Counted from the first letter of the stretch, positions 24,801 through 37,089 are shown. The stretch: 64,000 nt of DNA from Casuarina equisetifolia (GCA_028551475.1 CM052354.1:7508001-7572000); one strand, 5' to 3'. The notes: a model not told the origin generated them from the letters alone. Numbers and translations are program-made.

Positions 24801-26200
24801 ACTATCTTTTACTATGAGAAAGAAGAGGTTTCGTTTTAAACATGAAGCACTAAGGTTTTCCTTTGGCCGACACTGCTGACAAGTGTAAAGAAAACAAGGA
24901 AATATTTATTGAACCACTCAAAGAACTTTTAATTTTGGTTTCATATTATTGCTCAAGAATTCATTAGTTTTTTATTTTATGGAGTTTTGTGTTACGTGCA
25001 AGTTTCCTTTTAACTTACAGACTATACTAGTTAGGCTCTGAACCAGGCCTATATAGGCTCAAGCGTCCCTGTTAAGGCACGCCACTCTTCTCTCTCTCTG
25101 TAAACTGCCGCTTAAAAGGCCACAAACTAAATGGAAAGGAAGCATGAAAGTTAACCCAAAACTCTCCAAATGTCGCTGTTCTTACCCTTCATGCGGTAGA
25201 GATGGAGTTCAAGCTCCAAAATATCCAAAGGCTAACCCAAATAATCTAAAAGGCCGTTCAAATGGCACCCCTTTGGCCCCAGTTGCGTGTACCCAGATTT
25301 GTGTATGTAAAATTTTGGGAGAAGTTCTTAAAGAAAAGTGTTTGCTTCTAATATGAAGCATTGAAGTTATACTTTCGTTGTCACTTCTGGCGAGTGCAAA
25401 TAAAACAAGGAAACATTCATTGAACCGCTCATAAATCTTTGAGTTTTGGTTTTCATATTATTGCCTTGAAAATTCATTAGCTTTTTATTTTACGAGCTTT
25501 CTAGAGAAGTTCTTAAAGAAGAAGGTTTGAATAGGAAGCATTGGATTTTCCTTCAGCCGGCACCACTAAATAATACAAAGAAACGTTCATTAAACCGCTC
25601 ATATAACTTTCCGTTTTCATATTATTGCCACTAGAGTTCATTGGCCTTTATTTTATGGGGTTCCTCGGGAAGTACTTAAAGAAAAGGTTTTTTTTGTCTG
25701 AACATGAAGCATTTGGGTTACCCTGTCGTCGTCACCACTCCAAAGAAAACAAGGACATGTTTGTTGAACAGCGTATAGAATGAAATGATTTTCATATCAC
25801 CGTAACGAGGATTCATTGACTTTTTATGTTATGAGGTTTCTAGAGAAGTTCTTAAGAAAAGGGTTGCTTCTGGACATGAAACATTGCTTCCCTTTGGCCG
25901 GCGCTGCTGACAAATGCAAAAGAGACAAGAAAATGTTCATTGGACCGCACAGAGAGGTCAATGGCTTTTCATTTTATGAGGTTCACAGAGAAGTGCTTAA
26001 CGAAAAGGGTTGGCTTTCAAACATTAAACATAAGGGTCTCTTTTTGGCTAACATCACTGACTGGGTGGGTGCAAAGAAACCAAGGGAACATTCATCGAAC
26101 CACCCAGAGCCTTTAGTTCTAGCTTTCATATTATTGCCACGAGAAAGTCGTTGGCATTTTATTTTGTGAGGTTTTTAGAGAAGTTTTTAATAAGAGATTA
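24800..26200. repeat. Diverged tandem repeat array upstream of P450 copy 1
   Basis: A unit of very roughly 170 bases recurs five to seven times. Each unit passes through: aagttcttaaagaaaag, gaagcattgg, ctttggccgg, gacaagtgcaaagaaaacaagg, attcattgaaccgctca, ggttttcatattattgcca, ttcattggctttttattttatgagg. Related arrays are at 37090-38500 and a single piece at about 255-300. One frame stays open through two units (25816-26169, 117 codons), giving similar peptides such as RFLEKFLRKG; this is probably a by-product of the repeat. No known family was recognised. Confidence 0.85.
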
Positions 26201-27345
26201 CTTCTGTCGTTGGTTAGTAAAACAACCAGGAAAGTTCAATAATTAAAGACTCTCTCGCCTCCTATGGAACAATACTCATCACCTTTTACCTAAGAAAGCT
26301 ACAGTTCTTCTAGGGTATCTCACTGATATATTAACATTCTCATAGATCTTAAAGATACTGCCATTTAGAAACGTCATTACTAATATATATTCATGTGTCG
26401 CTTTAGACTATAAACAATAACTTGGTGGCTGCAACTTGCAACATAAGTAATAGGAACAGAAACTATTGTTAATTTCATCATCCAATCCATCCATGAATTG
26501 ATTGAAACAAGCTCTTCGTTTTCTGAAATTTTATATACTTGGGTCTTTTCCAATAAATTTTTCCCTCACGTCATTGATATCGTCACTTTGTCTCTCTAAG
26601 AACAGATTATGTCATTATCATGTATCAAATTAGTCGAACCAATAAGAATGTTTCATGAAATAGGACCAGAAAGAATTTCCTCATAGGGCAATCAAACAAT
26701 AGTATTCATCTTGATTGTCACCAAAAAAAAAAAAAAAACAATAACAACAGCTTTCACGAACGACTTCACATGTGTCTATGTTTTGAATAATTTCTTAGCT
26801 AGGTAGAAAAGAAGTTACCTCACGTTTATTATCAATGCCAGTCTCCCCGTACTAAATAGGCAAACAACTTCAATACATGGCACAAACGCGGTTACCAATT
26901 TAGATACTAATGTTTCCTTTCAAGAACATCAAAATCAAGACCTCATGAGGTTAAAAGCAGTTCTTGACGTAATACTACAATCAAGTGACTAGTTAACAGC
27001 ATACATTAGAAGGAACAGAAAAAGAATAGGGAAAACAAAGAATCAAAACTGACCAGAATAAAAGGTGCGAAGCAGAATAAAATGGATACCAAACGCTTAA
27101 ACTATCTTGCCATTGATCCACCCCACTGCAACCAGAAATTTTAATTACAATTGAATAGATAAAGCAATAACAAATAATGCAAAACATATATTTTTCTCTA
27201 TTCATTGCCGGCATTAAGATTCATACACCCTTAGCACATCATACATATAAATTTTATGTGTGCTTATTATATTGGGGTCACAAAAGCCTAAAAAGAACAA
27301 CATATTAAAAGTTGATACAACACACGCAATAAGAGTTCAATCAAA
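26200..27345. repeat. Duplicated block, member C, left part
   Basis: Positions 26220-26365 match 38520-38665 (tatggaacaatact, acctaagaaagctaca, cattctcatagatctta). Positions 26768-27300 match 2655-3205, 12300-12850 and 38990-39390, including tgaataatttcttagctagg. The match jumps at about 27327 from the region before the coding relic to the region after it (gtaggtttggttgagg), so the relic is deleted in this member. Confidence 0.8.
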
Positions 27346-28555
27346 TTTGTAGGTTTGGTTGAGGACAACCAAGTTACAATAAGGCATAATCAGCCCAAAT
27401 TCTACAATTAATTTGATTTGATATCTATAGGCCAATACATTAATATAATCTAATGTAGAATACATTAACAATGTATAATATGATTTTAACACATATTTTT
27501 TATAAATTACAAGGGAATATTTTTCATATGAAACCCAATAAAGGTAAATTACTTTAAATTTAAATTTCAATATGATGTTAAAATGTTTACTTATTATTTC
27601 AAATTGACTTATAAAATATAAAAATGCTTTCACAAGTAAGAAAGTATATTAGATCAGTATATTAATAATGTAAAACAAATATTAAATTTCTATACACTTT
27701 ATAAGATTCGTTGTTTTCAAGCATCCATTGAATCAAATCGTGGATATATTTATTTTTAAGCATGGGGAAAAGGGGAGCCTCAAAGCCCAACGTCATACCT
27801 AATCCTTCAGTATTAACTTTATATAAGAAAAATGACCTAGAAGTCAACACTTAACAGCTTAAAAATCTGGGCAGGTCAAAAACAATAATCTAATGAAGCG
27901 AAGTCTACAATTTGAAGAGGCTTACATTGACTTTGCAGTTCCATTGGGATTGAAAGAATAATTGACATGGTTTGTCTTTCAATCATTCTTTCAATCCCAT
28001 TGCATCGATTTTCTTATAAATCTTGTGTTTCCCATAGCAATCCATCACTCCGAGAAAGAAAAAGAAGAAACAAGTATACATGCTTGACCTTGATAGGCCC
28101 TTTGTAACCATTGCATCGATTTTCTTATCAATCTGATTCTCATTCTGACAATAACTTGAAATGGACAATTGAGTATAGCTGATCGTGAAACAACAGCAAA
28201 TTCATTCACATAAGGAAACTGTGGAACACCCACTTGACTATATTACTAATAATTATTCTTTACAAGCATATAGAGGAATTTTGAAATCTGGTTCTTAATT
28301 CTTCTTAAAGTGTTCGTTGAAATATGCCTTTCCTTTTCCGCTCCATTTCATTCCCACACATGTTTTTGGCTAACATTCCATTCCTACCCTTATCCCTCTT
28401 GACGAGGGGAATTCATGTTCTTAAATTTTAATATAATTCAGGAAAATTTGAAGAAAAACAAGGAGATCATTATATATTACAATATTCTAGAATAATATAA
28501 AATGAAAAAATATTGTCAAAATATTTAATGTATAAGAAATACTTCAATACCATGA
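27346..28555. repeat. Duplicated block, member C, right part with an insert
   Basis: The ends 27346-27425 and 28260-28545 match 4200-4555 and 18570-18930 of the other blocks. Between them, 27426-28260 is an insert absent from blocks A and B. It is very AT-rich on the left and contains a repeated piece cattgcatcgattttctta at 27999 and 28110. No coding capacity was recognised in it. Confidence 0.7.
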
Positions 28556-28699
28556 GGATGAAATTTGAATATAGGGGGGGGGAACTGGGGCTTTGGATTA
28601 ATCATAGCCATTGTGACCAATTGAATGTGGGGAAGGATGTTAACAAGGAATTAAGTAAAAAGGGAATGGTGTAGTCCTACAACTAAGCAACATAGAAAA

Positions 28700-29960
28700 G
28701 ATCAAGAGTAATTTTGAAATAGCAAGACCTAGTATGGAGAAGTTATTTGATAGATATAAGGATGTTTTTAGAGAGCTAAAAGGATTGCCTCCACAAAAAA
28801 CCATGATCATCATAGAATAATTAAGGGTGATGGAGAACCTATCTTAGCGAGACTATATATGTATCCTTATATGCAAAAAGGCAAGATTAAAAAATTAATG
28901 GCTAAGTTGCTTAGGGATTGAATGATTAGATTAAGTCTGAGTCCATTCTCTTCATCAGTATTGTGGGTCAAAAAGTCAAATAGATCATGGTGGTTAAGTG
29001 AAGACTACAAAGAGTTGAATAAGCATACAATGAAGGATAAGTTCCCTATTTCCACTATCAACGAATTGTTGGATGAGTTGCATGGCATTTAATTCTTTTC
29101 AAAACTAAACCTTTGGTCTGGATACTACCAAGTATGAGTAAGGAAGGATAATATTGAGAAGATGTCATTTCGAAACCTATCTTAGTGAGACTATATATGT
29201 ATCCTTATATGCAAAAAGGCAAGATTAAAAAATTAATGGCTAAGTTGCTTAGGGATTGAATGATTAGATTGAGTTTGAGTCCATTCTCTTCATCAGTATT
29301 GTGGGTCAAAAAGTCAAATAGATCATGGTGGTTAAGTGAAGACTACAAAGAGTTGAATAAGCATACAATGAAGGATAAGTTCCCTATTTCCACTATCAAC
29401 GAATTGTTGGATGAGTTGCATGGCATTTAATTCTTTTCAAAACTAAACCTTTGGTCTGGATACTACCAAGTATGAGTAAGGAAGGATAATATTGAGAAGA
29501 TGTCATTTTGAAACCTTCATAGCCACTTTGAATTTTTGGTTATGCCATTTAGTTTGTTAAATGGGCCTACAACATTCAAGTCACTAATGCAAGATTTATT
29601 GAGGAAGACAATGCTAGTATTCTTTGATGACATATTAGTGTATAGTAAGACTTGGAAGATCATTTGTAGCATGTGTAACAAGTCTTAGAGATCTTATGCA
29701 AGGATAACTTTTTGTGAAACAATCTTAAGTGCAAATTTTGGTGTCAAGAGGTTAAATATTTGGGCCATGTAGTTTGTGACAAAGGAGCAACAATAGACAA
29801 AGACAAGATAGAAGCAATTTTAGCATGGCCCACACCTACAACTACTAGGGCTCTTAAAGGCTTCCTTGGCAAGACTAAGTACTATTATAGGTTTATTCAT
29901 CAATATGGAGAAATAACAAAATTGCTCATGAAGTTATTGAAAAAGTATACATGACTACCA
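28700..29960 (+). pseudogene. Gypsy reverse transcriptase remnant
   Basis: Recognisable pieces include a region corresponding to the RPYRYP-type start, the motif region FSKLNLWSGYYQV (near 29095-29135 and again after the internal duplication), MPFSLLN-like and SLMQDLL, and an [14 protein letters not shown] active-site region near 29620-29645. At 29757-29954 an open stretch reads YLGHVVCDKGATIDKDKIEA followed by WPTPTTTRALKGFLG and YYYRFIHQYG, the typical connection between reverse transcriptase and RNase H in Gypsy elements. The domain contains a 338-base tandem duplication. Confidence 0.87.
28838..29513. repeat. Near-perfect 338-base tandem duplication
   Basis: Unit 1 is 28838-29175 and unit 2 is 29176-29513. 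Both begin cctatcttag and end gtcattt(c/t)gaaa. Only a few base changes separate them (agcgag or agtgag; aagtctgag or gagtttgag), far fewer than the decay of the surrounding element. Confidence 0.93.
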
Positions 29961-30360
29961 CTCTAGTGTTATCTTTGTCAAACTTCTCTCGACCATTCAT
30001 TATGGAATAAGACGTGTCAAAGCAAGGGGTTGGAATGGTGTTAATGCAAGGTATGAGATCTTATACTTTCTTTAGTAAGGCATTGCATGGTTATCATCTA
30101 AAATTGTCTACATATGAGCAAAAGATGTAGGTCATTGTCAAAATAATCCAAAAGTGAAGGCATTATCTATTAGGTTGCTAGTTTATCATTAGAATAGATT
30201 AAAGAAGCTAAAGTATTTGTAGGAGCAATAGATCACAATGCATGTGCAGCAAAGGTGGATACTTAAATTAATGAGGTGTAATTTTTTGGTAAAACACAAG
30301 TCAAGTAAGGAGAAAAATGTAGCTAACACATTGTCTAGGCATGATGGTGATCAAGAAAAA
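29960..30360 (+). pseudogene. Gypsy RNase H remnant
   Basis: Broken frames give KQGVGMVLMQGMRSYTFFSK, followed by LSTYEQKM and then HYLLGC, matching the Gypsy RNase H order of GAVLMQ, IAFFSKAL, STYEKE and the LLGR region. Further on, the piece at 30290-30345 corresponds to the KPGKENKVADALSR end of the domain (hksskeknvantlsrh-like). Stops interrupt each piece. Confidence 0.78.
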
Positions 30361-30739
30361 ACGATGATCCAAGCCATTTCTCAACTACTTCCTTAGTGAA
30401 TGGATACCATTATAGAGGAAGTAGAGACAAACCCCAAATTACAAAAACTAATAGATAGGATTTGGTAAGGAAAGGTTATGGGGCCTTAAGAATACAAAGG
30501 TGGGGTTATTTCTTATAAAGGGTGGATATCCTTGAAAGTGGTTCTACTTTAATCCCAGTGATTATTAAGAAGATCCACTTAAGTACTCATGAAGGGGCAT
30601 AGAAGACCCTCAGGCACATTAGAGAATTTTGTTTTATGGAAAGGCATGAAAAGGAAATTAATTAAAAAAGTTAGCAAATGTGCAACATGTTAGAAATGTA
30701 ACGGAACAAATGCAACTACTACAACTACTATTCATTCCA

Positions 30740-31870
30740 AAGTAGGTATTGGATGACATATCTGTAAACTTTATTAAAGTGCTCCCAGATGTAGAGGAAA
30801 AGTTAGTAACTTTGGTTGTGATGGACCGTTTGTCAAAATTTGGACACTTTATTGCTCTTGCACATCCCTTTGTAGCTTAAATAGTTCTTTAGGCTTTCTT
30901 TCATAACGTGTCTAATTTATAGGGGATGCCTAAGTCCATTGTTTGTAATAAAGATTTGCTATTTACTAGCCTTTTTTTTTCGAAAGAAGTTATTTCGCCT
31001 ACAAGGTACCAATTTCAATTTCACTTATGCCTATCATCCTTAGTTAAAGGGTCAAATGAATGTTGTAAATTTTACAATTTAGATGTACCTTTGTTTTTCA
31101 AGGGGAATAATCCCAAGAAGTGTGGTAAATGGTTATCGTGGGCATAATATTATTGTAAAAACTAGTTGGCATGAGCATGCCTTAAGAGATAGTTTATAGA
31201 CATCATCCCCATAATCTATTGCCATATGTTCCTAGTACTATTGTTGTGGCTTCTATTGAACAAATATTAGGAGAGGGGGTCCAGCATCTAGCAAAGTTAA
31301 GGTAGAACCTATAAAGGGCATAGCTCAAGATGATTGCAAGTGGTTAGAGGTGCAATTTGACATGGGTGATCAAGTATATGTGAAGTTGCCTAATTACTAG
31401 TAAACTTCAATGGCTAAGGGAAGGAAACATAAGTTATTCCCTAAGTTTTATGGTCCATCTAAGGTGGTACAAAAGGTGGGGTCAATGGCATACTAATTGG
31501 AGCTTCTTGAAAGGTCTCATGTACATCTTGTGTTCCATGTGTCTAAGTTGAAGCATTGTGTTGGCAATGCTCCACCAAAGCAACTAGCTCTTCCTCTTGC
31601 AACTCACAACTCATAACCGGTATGTTTATCCCAGGCCTTACTAGAGAAACGGCATGTGAAAGACTATACAGAGGTATTAGTACACTGGAAAGGGAAACCG
31701 CCCTCCAAAGCCACGTGTGAAGAAGAGTCCTCATTTCTACTTCGGTTCCCTAACTTCTACCTCGAGAACAAGGCGGTTTTGATGGGGCAAGAATGTTACA
31801 AACCCATTCCAGCGATAAGAGGAGGAAATGGTGTGGAATTAAAGTATGAATGGGTGTTGCTTTGGTTGCA
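30740..31870 (+). pseudogene. Gypsy integrase and chromo-like remnant
   Basis: The region 30755-30870 gives FIKVLPDVEEKLVTLVVMDR followed by LSKFGHFIALAHPF, the classic Gypsy integrase core start. GMPKSIVCNKDLLFTSLFF at 30925-30980 follows. At 31350-31550 VKLPNY, KLFPKFYGP and LERSHVHLVFHVSKLK match the C-terminal integrase region. At 31640-31790 EVLVHWKGKPPSKATCEEES is a chromodomain-type end found in chromovirus-related Gypsy elements. Confidence 0.85.
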
Positions 31871-32340
31871 CCGTTAGTGGAATAAATAAGTTTCTTTGGT
31901 TCTTTTGTTTTGGTTTGCTTGTATTGGGTTTTATCATTGGGCCTTATATGGGCCGTTGTTCAACGGTCCCAACTCAGGTGTTGTGTGGGCTAGTATTTAA
32001 TGAGTCCAACCTACTTGTTTTTGCGGGTCATCTGACAGGTTGAATCCAACTCGAGAGTCTTAGGCAGGGTGCATCGAAACACTGCCTTTGGTGGCCGTTT
32101 TGAGGGGGCCAAAACCCTCTTTTCAATCTATCAAAGAAAACAACTTGCGCCACTTTTTCCTTTCATCTCCAATCATGATTTTCGTTTTCCGGCAAACCTT
32201 TTGATTCCTCCGACCTTCTAACCATCGGGAAAAATTGGAGACACCTTCAATCACTCCTGAGGGAGGATTTCCAAGTTTACGGTCCCAGAACACGTGCTTA
32301 GACCACCGCCGCCACTGCTGCTAGTAACAATGACACCCAA
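31871..32340. other. 3' non-coding end of the Gypsy element
   Basis: GC-richer sequence downstream of the chromo-like segment, absent from the homologous place in block B, so it belongs to the insertion. It is probably 3' untranslated region and LTR, but no second LTR copy exists in the window to prove it. Confidence 0.5.
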
Positions 32341-32349
32341 TTAAACTCT

Positions 32350-33384
32350 TATGATAATGAGCATGGGAGTAGATGGGGTTGATTGGTGATATACATATAT
32401 AATTAGTATGTACTTTGCATGACGTTTTGGTCATAGTGTAGAGAGGAATCTACCTTATAATGAAAAATTATTTATAATCTTTTGAAACAATAGAAATTTC
32501 CAACTTAATTTGTGAAGTCTATTTATTTTGTATACTTCATAAACTTCTAGTGCTTTTAACACTTGGAATTGGTAAAAGGATTTACTTTTTATTCTGTCTT
32601 TTTAGGAAAATTCAGTCATTAGATTTTCATAACTTTAAAACTTACTCTTTTGTCCAATTTCTAGTCCAACTTGTTATGGATTTTGGTATATCAATAAATA
32701 ACAAATCACTTGCAAATGCAATAATGAAATAGAGATGACATATCATAATTTCTTATAGAATTGGAAATAAAACTTATAGTATGATAAATAAGTAAAATAC
32801 AAAAATGAAAACTCAAATGTGAGTAGCCTATATCCTCCATATTGCCTTCACCCTTGAACTCTCCACATAAGAGGGTGAGGTAGCGTTAATTTCTTTTCTT
32901 TTCGGTAATTTCAACACTTTTCAGAACATAGTTATAATTTTAATAGGGAGCAAATTGTATACATTGTCTACATTTCTTTTTTCTTATAGGCAAAGGAATT
33001 ATGGGAGGCATGGAGTATCAAACTCAAGACCTAAATTTTGGGTGATCAGTAGCCAACCATTAAATTACTTACTTGTTGGCAATTGCATATATTATTACAT
33101 GATTAGAAGTAACTTCAAAGCAGTGAGGTGACAGAAATTGGTTTTCAACAATTGAATCTAAAACTTTTAATAACAATGCAAGAGCAAAGAGGCTTTAGTA
33201 TTACGATAACAAGTTAGTACACAATGTAATGGAGGTGTACTAAAGATACCATAACCCTTTGAAGTACAAAGGTCATAAGGAAACATAAAGATGCAGGAAA
33301 ACAAAACAAAAAATAAAAAAGGAGGATTTTGTACTTCGTTACTTAGTATAAAAGTCGATTAAAGTAGGCGTGTATCACGGCCTA
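32350..33384. repeat. Duplicated 3' flank of P450 copy 2
   Basis: Counterpart of 18961-20001. The two share order and most of their sequence with many small indels. No gene was recognised. Confidence 0.8.
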
Positions 33385-36300
33385 CTAGTTAGAGGTAGAA
33401 GATGATGAGAGCTTCTTGACTCTGGCCAAGCAATTGTCCATGGGCCTTGCATGAGGCAAATATACCACTGCACTTCCCGGATTGAGTGGTTGAAGTCTAC
33501 ACATCGAAGATTTGAAGTTACTCAAAAGCCGGATAAGTGAAATCATAGACAGGTGCCATGCAAAGAAACAATTTTTAAAATATTTTTAATTTTTTTAAAT
33601 GAAAAAATTTGGAAATTTCGTTATCATTCTATGTCAATGGATGTCCAGTTGTTGCTTGTTTGATGTGAGCTGAGCTGAGTATATTTCTACGAATGTTAAA
33701 AAAAAAAAGGCCTAGATTAAATCATTAGCATAACATTGCTAGATCAAAACCCAATATTAATACTTCATGATGAGTAGTATTATAATCATTCTATTTTCAT
33801 TAACTACTTTTATAATATTGACCTCCCCAACATCATGTTCTTAAGAGGAAGAAAAAAAAAGTTTGTTTGGTTATCCTGCATTTAAGCTTTGCAAGTTGCT
33901 TTGGTTCATGAACATTTAAGCTTTGATTGCTTAGAACATTTAGACTTCAAATTCTCATGAATTGTTAGAAATTTCTCAAATTAATTTATCTTTATACTAG
34001 AAAGGTCACTTAATTTCACAGAAAAAATAAAGGAAACTCACTCATAGCCAAGGAGAAAATGATGGAGAAAAACAAAAACTTCAAGCCTCGTTAAATCACT
34101 TCCAGGGCATATCCTCTTTCCCATTCCAAAGGGAATAAAGGTTCCTGTTTTCGGTTTATATTCCTGCAATGCATATATTATATGTATAAATGGTTGTTCA
34201 TGCTTAGTGAAAACAACAAGAACTTCTCATCTTACTTACATCCCATCTTGATGGATTAAACGCTTTTGATTGTGGATGATATTCTGGATCCAAGTGAACA
34301 TTTCTATACCAGACTAACACTTTCCATCCTTGGGGTATCATATAACCTTCAATATAAGACAATGCTTAAAGAATTGTAACATAAAGAACAAACAAATAAG
34401 AAAAAGTGAAGTTAGAAGATCAACTAACCACCAATATTAACATCAGATTGAGCCTCCCGACAAGTAAACAACGAAATACTAATCACTCGCAATGTTTCAT
34501 CGATTACCTTAAGATTCAAAGTAGAACTTGTCATGTATATGATAAAAAACATCGAATAATCAAGGCTAAGGGTCGGTTACCGATGGTGTCTTTGGATATG
34601 ATATGAAATAAAATCATATTAATGCGGGTAGACTATTCATTGAGTAGCATACCTTAGAAAGATATTCCATTTCTTTAATTTCTTTGAAGTTCAACCCTTT
34701 CTCTGATGATGGCCTTCGTCTAATAATCTCCTCTTGTTCCATCTAAAAATTTTATGTAGATCAGAAAAACACTCAAAAACTAAAACATGGTACACAAACA
34801 AATAATCAATAAAATTACATATCATCTTCCTAATAAGAAATTCAAAAGCCTAACATACAATTATAGTATTATCAAGTATTTTAAACTCCACTTAAACTAA
34901 GAGATTTGAAGGTTTAAAAGATCAAAGGGAGCATGAAGCAAGTATTTCTTATGAATTTCACTCTTCCAACATTATTTTTCTAGAAAAAAAATTTCTAGAT
35001 AAAAAATAAATTGTCACCTTTTTTCTAGAGCAAAACTGTCCTTAAAGTAAGACCATATATACCCAAATAAAGGCAAAAATCATCACTAGTAGTGTAAATG
35101 AAATTTTTGGAAGTATGGTTGTCACTGAAAGTAACTCTATTTTAAAAAGCTTATTCTTATTCACAAGTCAACCCAAAATTGGTGAATCTTTTCCCTACAT
35201 ATAGAAGAATTTAAAATAATATTTTAAATAATATAAAACTTTATCATATCACTCTTAACAGTTCTCTTAAACGATTTAAACGTCAAAAGCTCACGCCAAT
35301 TGTCTACAGTGAACAAGCTGCATCCAGATGCATCATACCAAGATTTTGCACACACCTTAGCTTTCTGGAGACATTCTGGATGCTGATGCAATAGGAATGT
35401 TGTCCACATTGTGAGGTGGGCGGATGATTCATGGCCTGCATTCAAGTACATGAGGATGAGATCTATAATTTCCTCATCGTCCAACTTTTCCCCATCCTCA
35501 CATTCAGCTTCAATCAACATGTCCAACATGTTCTTCTGGGTCTCCGAGGGATTTCTCTTTCTTGCTCTTCTACCATATACAACAGCTTGAAAAATCTTTA
35601 CCAACTTTCTTCGAGCCTGATGCAAGAACATCAATCAATCTCAAAGACAAGATTCATCGCAACCAAAAAAAGTCACGGAACATTTGAATAGTTTTGGAAC
35701 AAACTCTCTCAAGTCATAGCAACTGAAGTAGGTAGCTATCTATTTGAACAACAATGAAAAATGGCAAAATATGGTGCTGTTATTTCATTATTGATTATAC
35801 CTAGTTATACTGAAGTTTGATCATGCCAAATGAATTTCTTTTGGTTGTCGGTTCACTTATAATTTTGATAGTTTGTTATGTAGCACAAGTTTAGAAAGTT
35901 GTGAGAAAGCTCAAGTCTACTTAAGAGTAAAAGTTTTTTTTTTTATAAGAAAATTTCTAGACAAGATTTAAATAATAAAAAAGAAAGATGGATGTGACCT
36001 TGAGGGCTTTATGGTAAGCGAAACCAGGAAGGTCAATGGCCATGGCTCTGAGTCCTTGATTCAAAGTAGCATACTCCTCCTCCAAGGTCGTCAACATTGG
36101 ATCAACCTCACTGCCCAAAAAAATGTGCATAATAATTTTAAACGTGATCTTCCTTAACTCAGTCAAGAACTCGATTGGCCTTTCCTCCTTGACCCATTCA
36201 TCTAAGGAACTTTGAACAATATCTGTTATGTACTCTTGGTACATACATAGTGCCTTCTGGCCATTGATAGGTGCTGCAGTTAGCCGCCGGATACGCTTGT

Positions 36301-36523
36301 GCTCCTCATCAGAAAGACCCATAAATGATCTCCTCCCCATCAACTCAAACGTCGATTTAGGCCACCGCTGTTTAAATCTTTCATCATCCATCAACACTCG
36401 TTTGCATGTCTCAGGCGTCGTCACAATTATGCTTGGGTGTCCAAACATCTAGGCCTTGTATATTCCTGTTTGACCAAATCTGTAATTACCCAGAAGAGAA
36501 AATTATAAGAAAACTAAAAGGTT

Positions 36524-36556
<33 letters not shown>

Positions 36557-36786
36557 GTAACAAAGTTGGAGACGAATGACTCCGGCTTGCCCCGTTTAAA
36601 GGCATAGAGAAAAGCCCACATATTTCCGACCAAGGGCAAACCCATATCGCCCGGAGGAAGAGAGTGCTGCTTTCTGCCTAGCTTAGAGACATAATACCAC
36701 TCATTTGCACTCTTAAGCAACCAAACCATTACAAAAAACCCACCCAACAAGCCTGTGAAAACCATCAACGAAAAACCCATCTCCAT
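33385..36786 (-). pseudogene. CYP88-type P450 (ent-kaurenoic acid oxidase-like), copy 2, nonsense codon
   Basis: Eight exons on the minus strand: 36554-36786, 35999-36479, 35356-35616, 34653-34742, 34429-34507, 34240-34346, 34042-34163 and 33385-33496, each with GT-AG borders and the same phases as copy 1; the sum is 495 codons including the final stop. It begins MEMGFSLMV and keeps SLPPGDMGLPLVGN, AGHESS, ETLR, FNPSRW and PFGMGKRICPGSDLTR, so the haem exon is intact here. In exon 2, codon 88 is TAG (36449-36451) where copy 1 has TAC, in IYKA-stop-MFGHP against IYRAYMLGNP. A restart at the next methionine would lose the membrane anchor and hinge. Intron 1 is only 74 bases and holds a (CT)n run next to its donor. 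Role as for copy 1; substrate inferred from the family only. Confidence 0.9.
36519..36552. repeat. (GA)n microsatellite beside the intron 1 donor of P450 copy 2
   Basis: About 16 GA units on the plus strand, i.e. (CT)n on the sense strand, directly after the exon 1 donor at 36553. Copy 1 has only a short CTCTCTCTC at the same place. Confidence 0.92.
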
Positions 36787-37089
36787 CTTCGACTTCTCTT
36801 GGCTATGGCTGCCACTGACAAGCGCAGAGTACCAGTATCAGTTCAGGTCCTAAGACTCTGACATCTTCGTCCCTGCCAGAGTTATATATATATATATATT
36901 ACTTGTATAGACTTGTCGTATGTCCAAGACATGTTATTACCAGCTTCCGTCAAGCGAGTCATCCCTTCCGTCATTACCATACTTTCATTTAATGCCACTT
37001 TTCGCTGGTCCCCTCCGCACCCATTTTCAGACTTTGACATGACATCCCAACCCCACAACCTAGTAATGATGGTACGAAATACAACCAAG
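36787..37089 (-). promoter_or_regulatory. 5' flank and probable promoter region of P450 copy 2
   Basis: Counterpart of 23609-23930. A (TA)n run at 36882-36899 lies about 100 bases upstream of the ATG and could provide a TATA element. No specific regulatory motif beyond this is claimed. Confidence 0.4.

Larger units (their letters stand above)
28560..32340 (+). mobile_element. Decayed Gypsy (Ty3) retrotransposon inside block C
   Basis: The plus strand carries, in order, reverse transcriptase, RNase H, integrase and a C-terminal chromo-like segment, which is the Gypsy order. All are broken by many stops. The element has no counterpart between the matching sequences of block B (18930-18965), where the flanks join directly, so it inserted into member C after the duplication. 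No 5' LTR or gag is visible; the left border is near 28556 and the right border near 32340, where tgataatgag of the shared P450 3' flank resumes. Confidence 0.87.

Noticed and set aside
25816..26169. 117-codon plus-strand frame
   Set aside because: Lies wholly within the tandem repeat array and repeats with it; no homologue recognised and the equivalent frame is broken in the other array.
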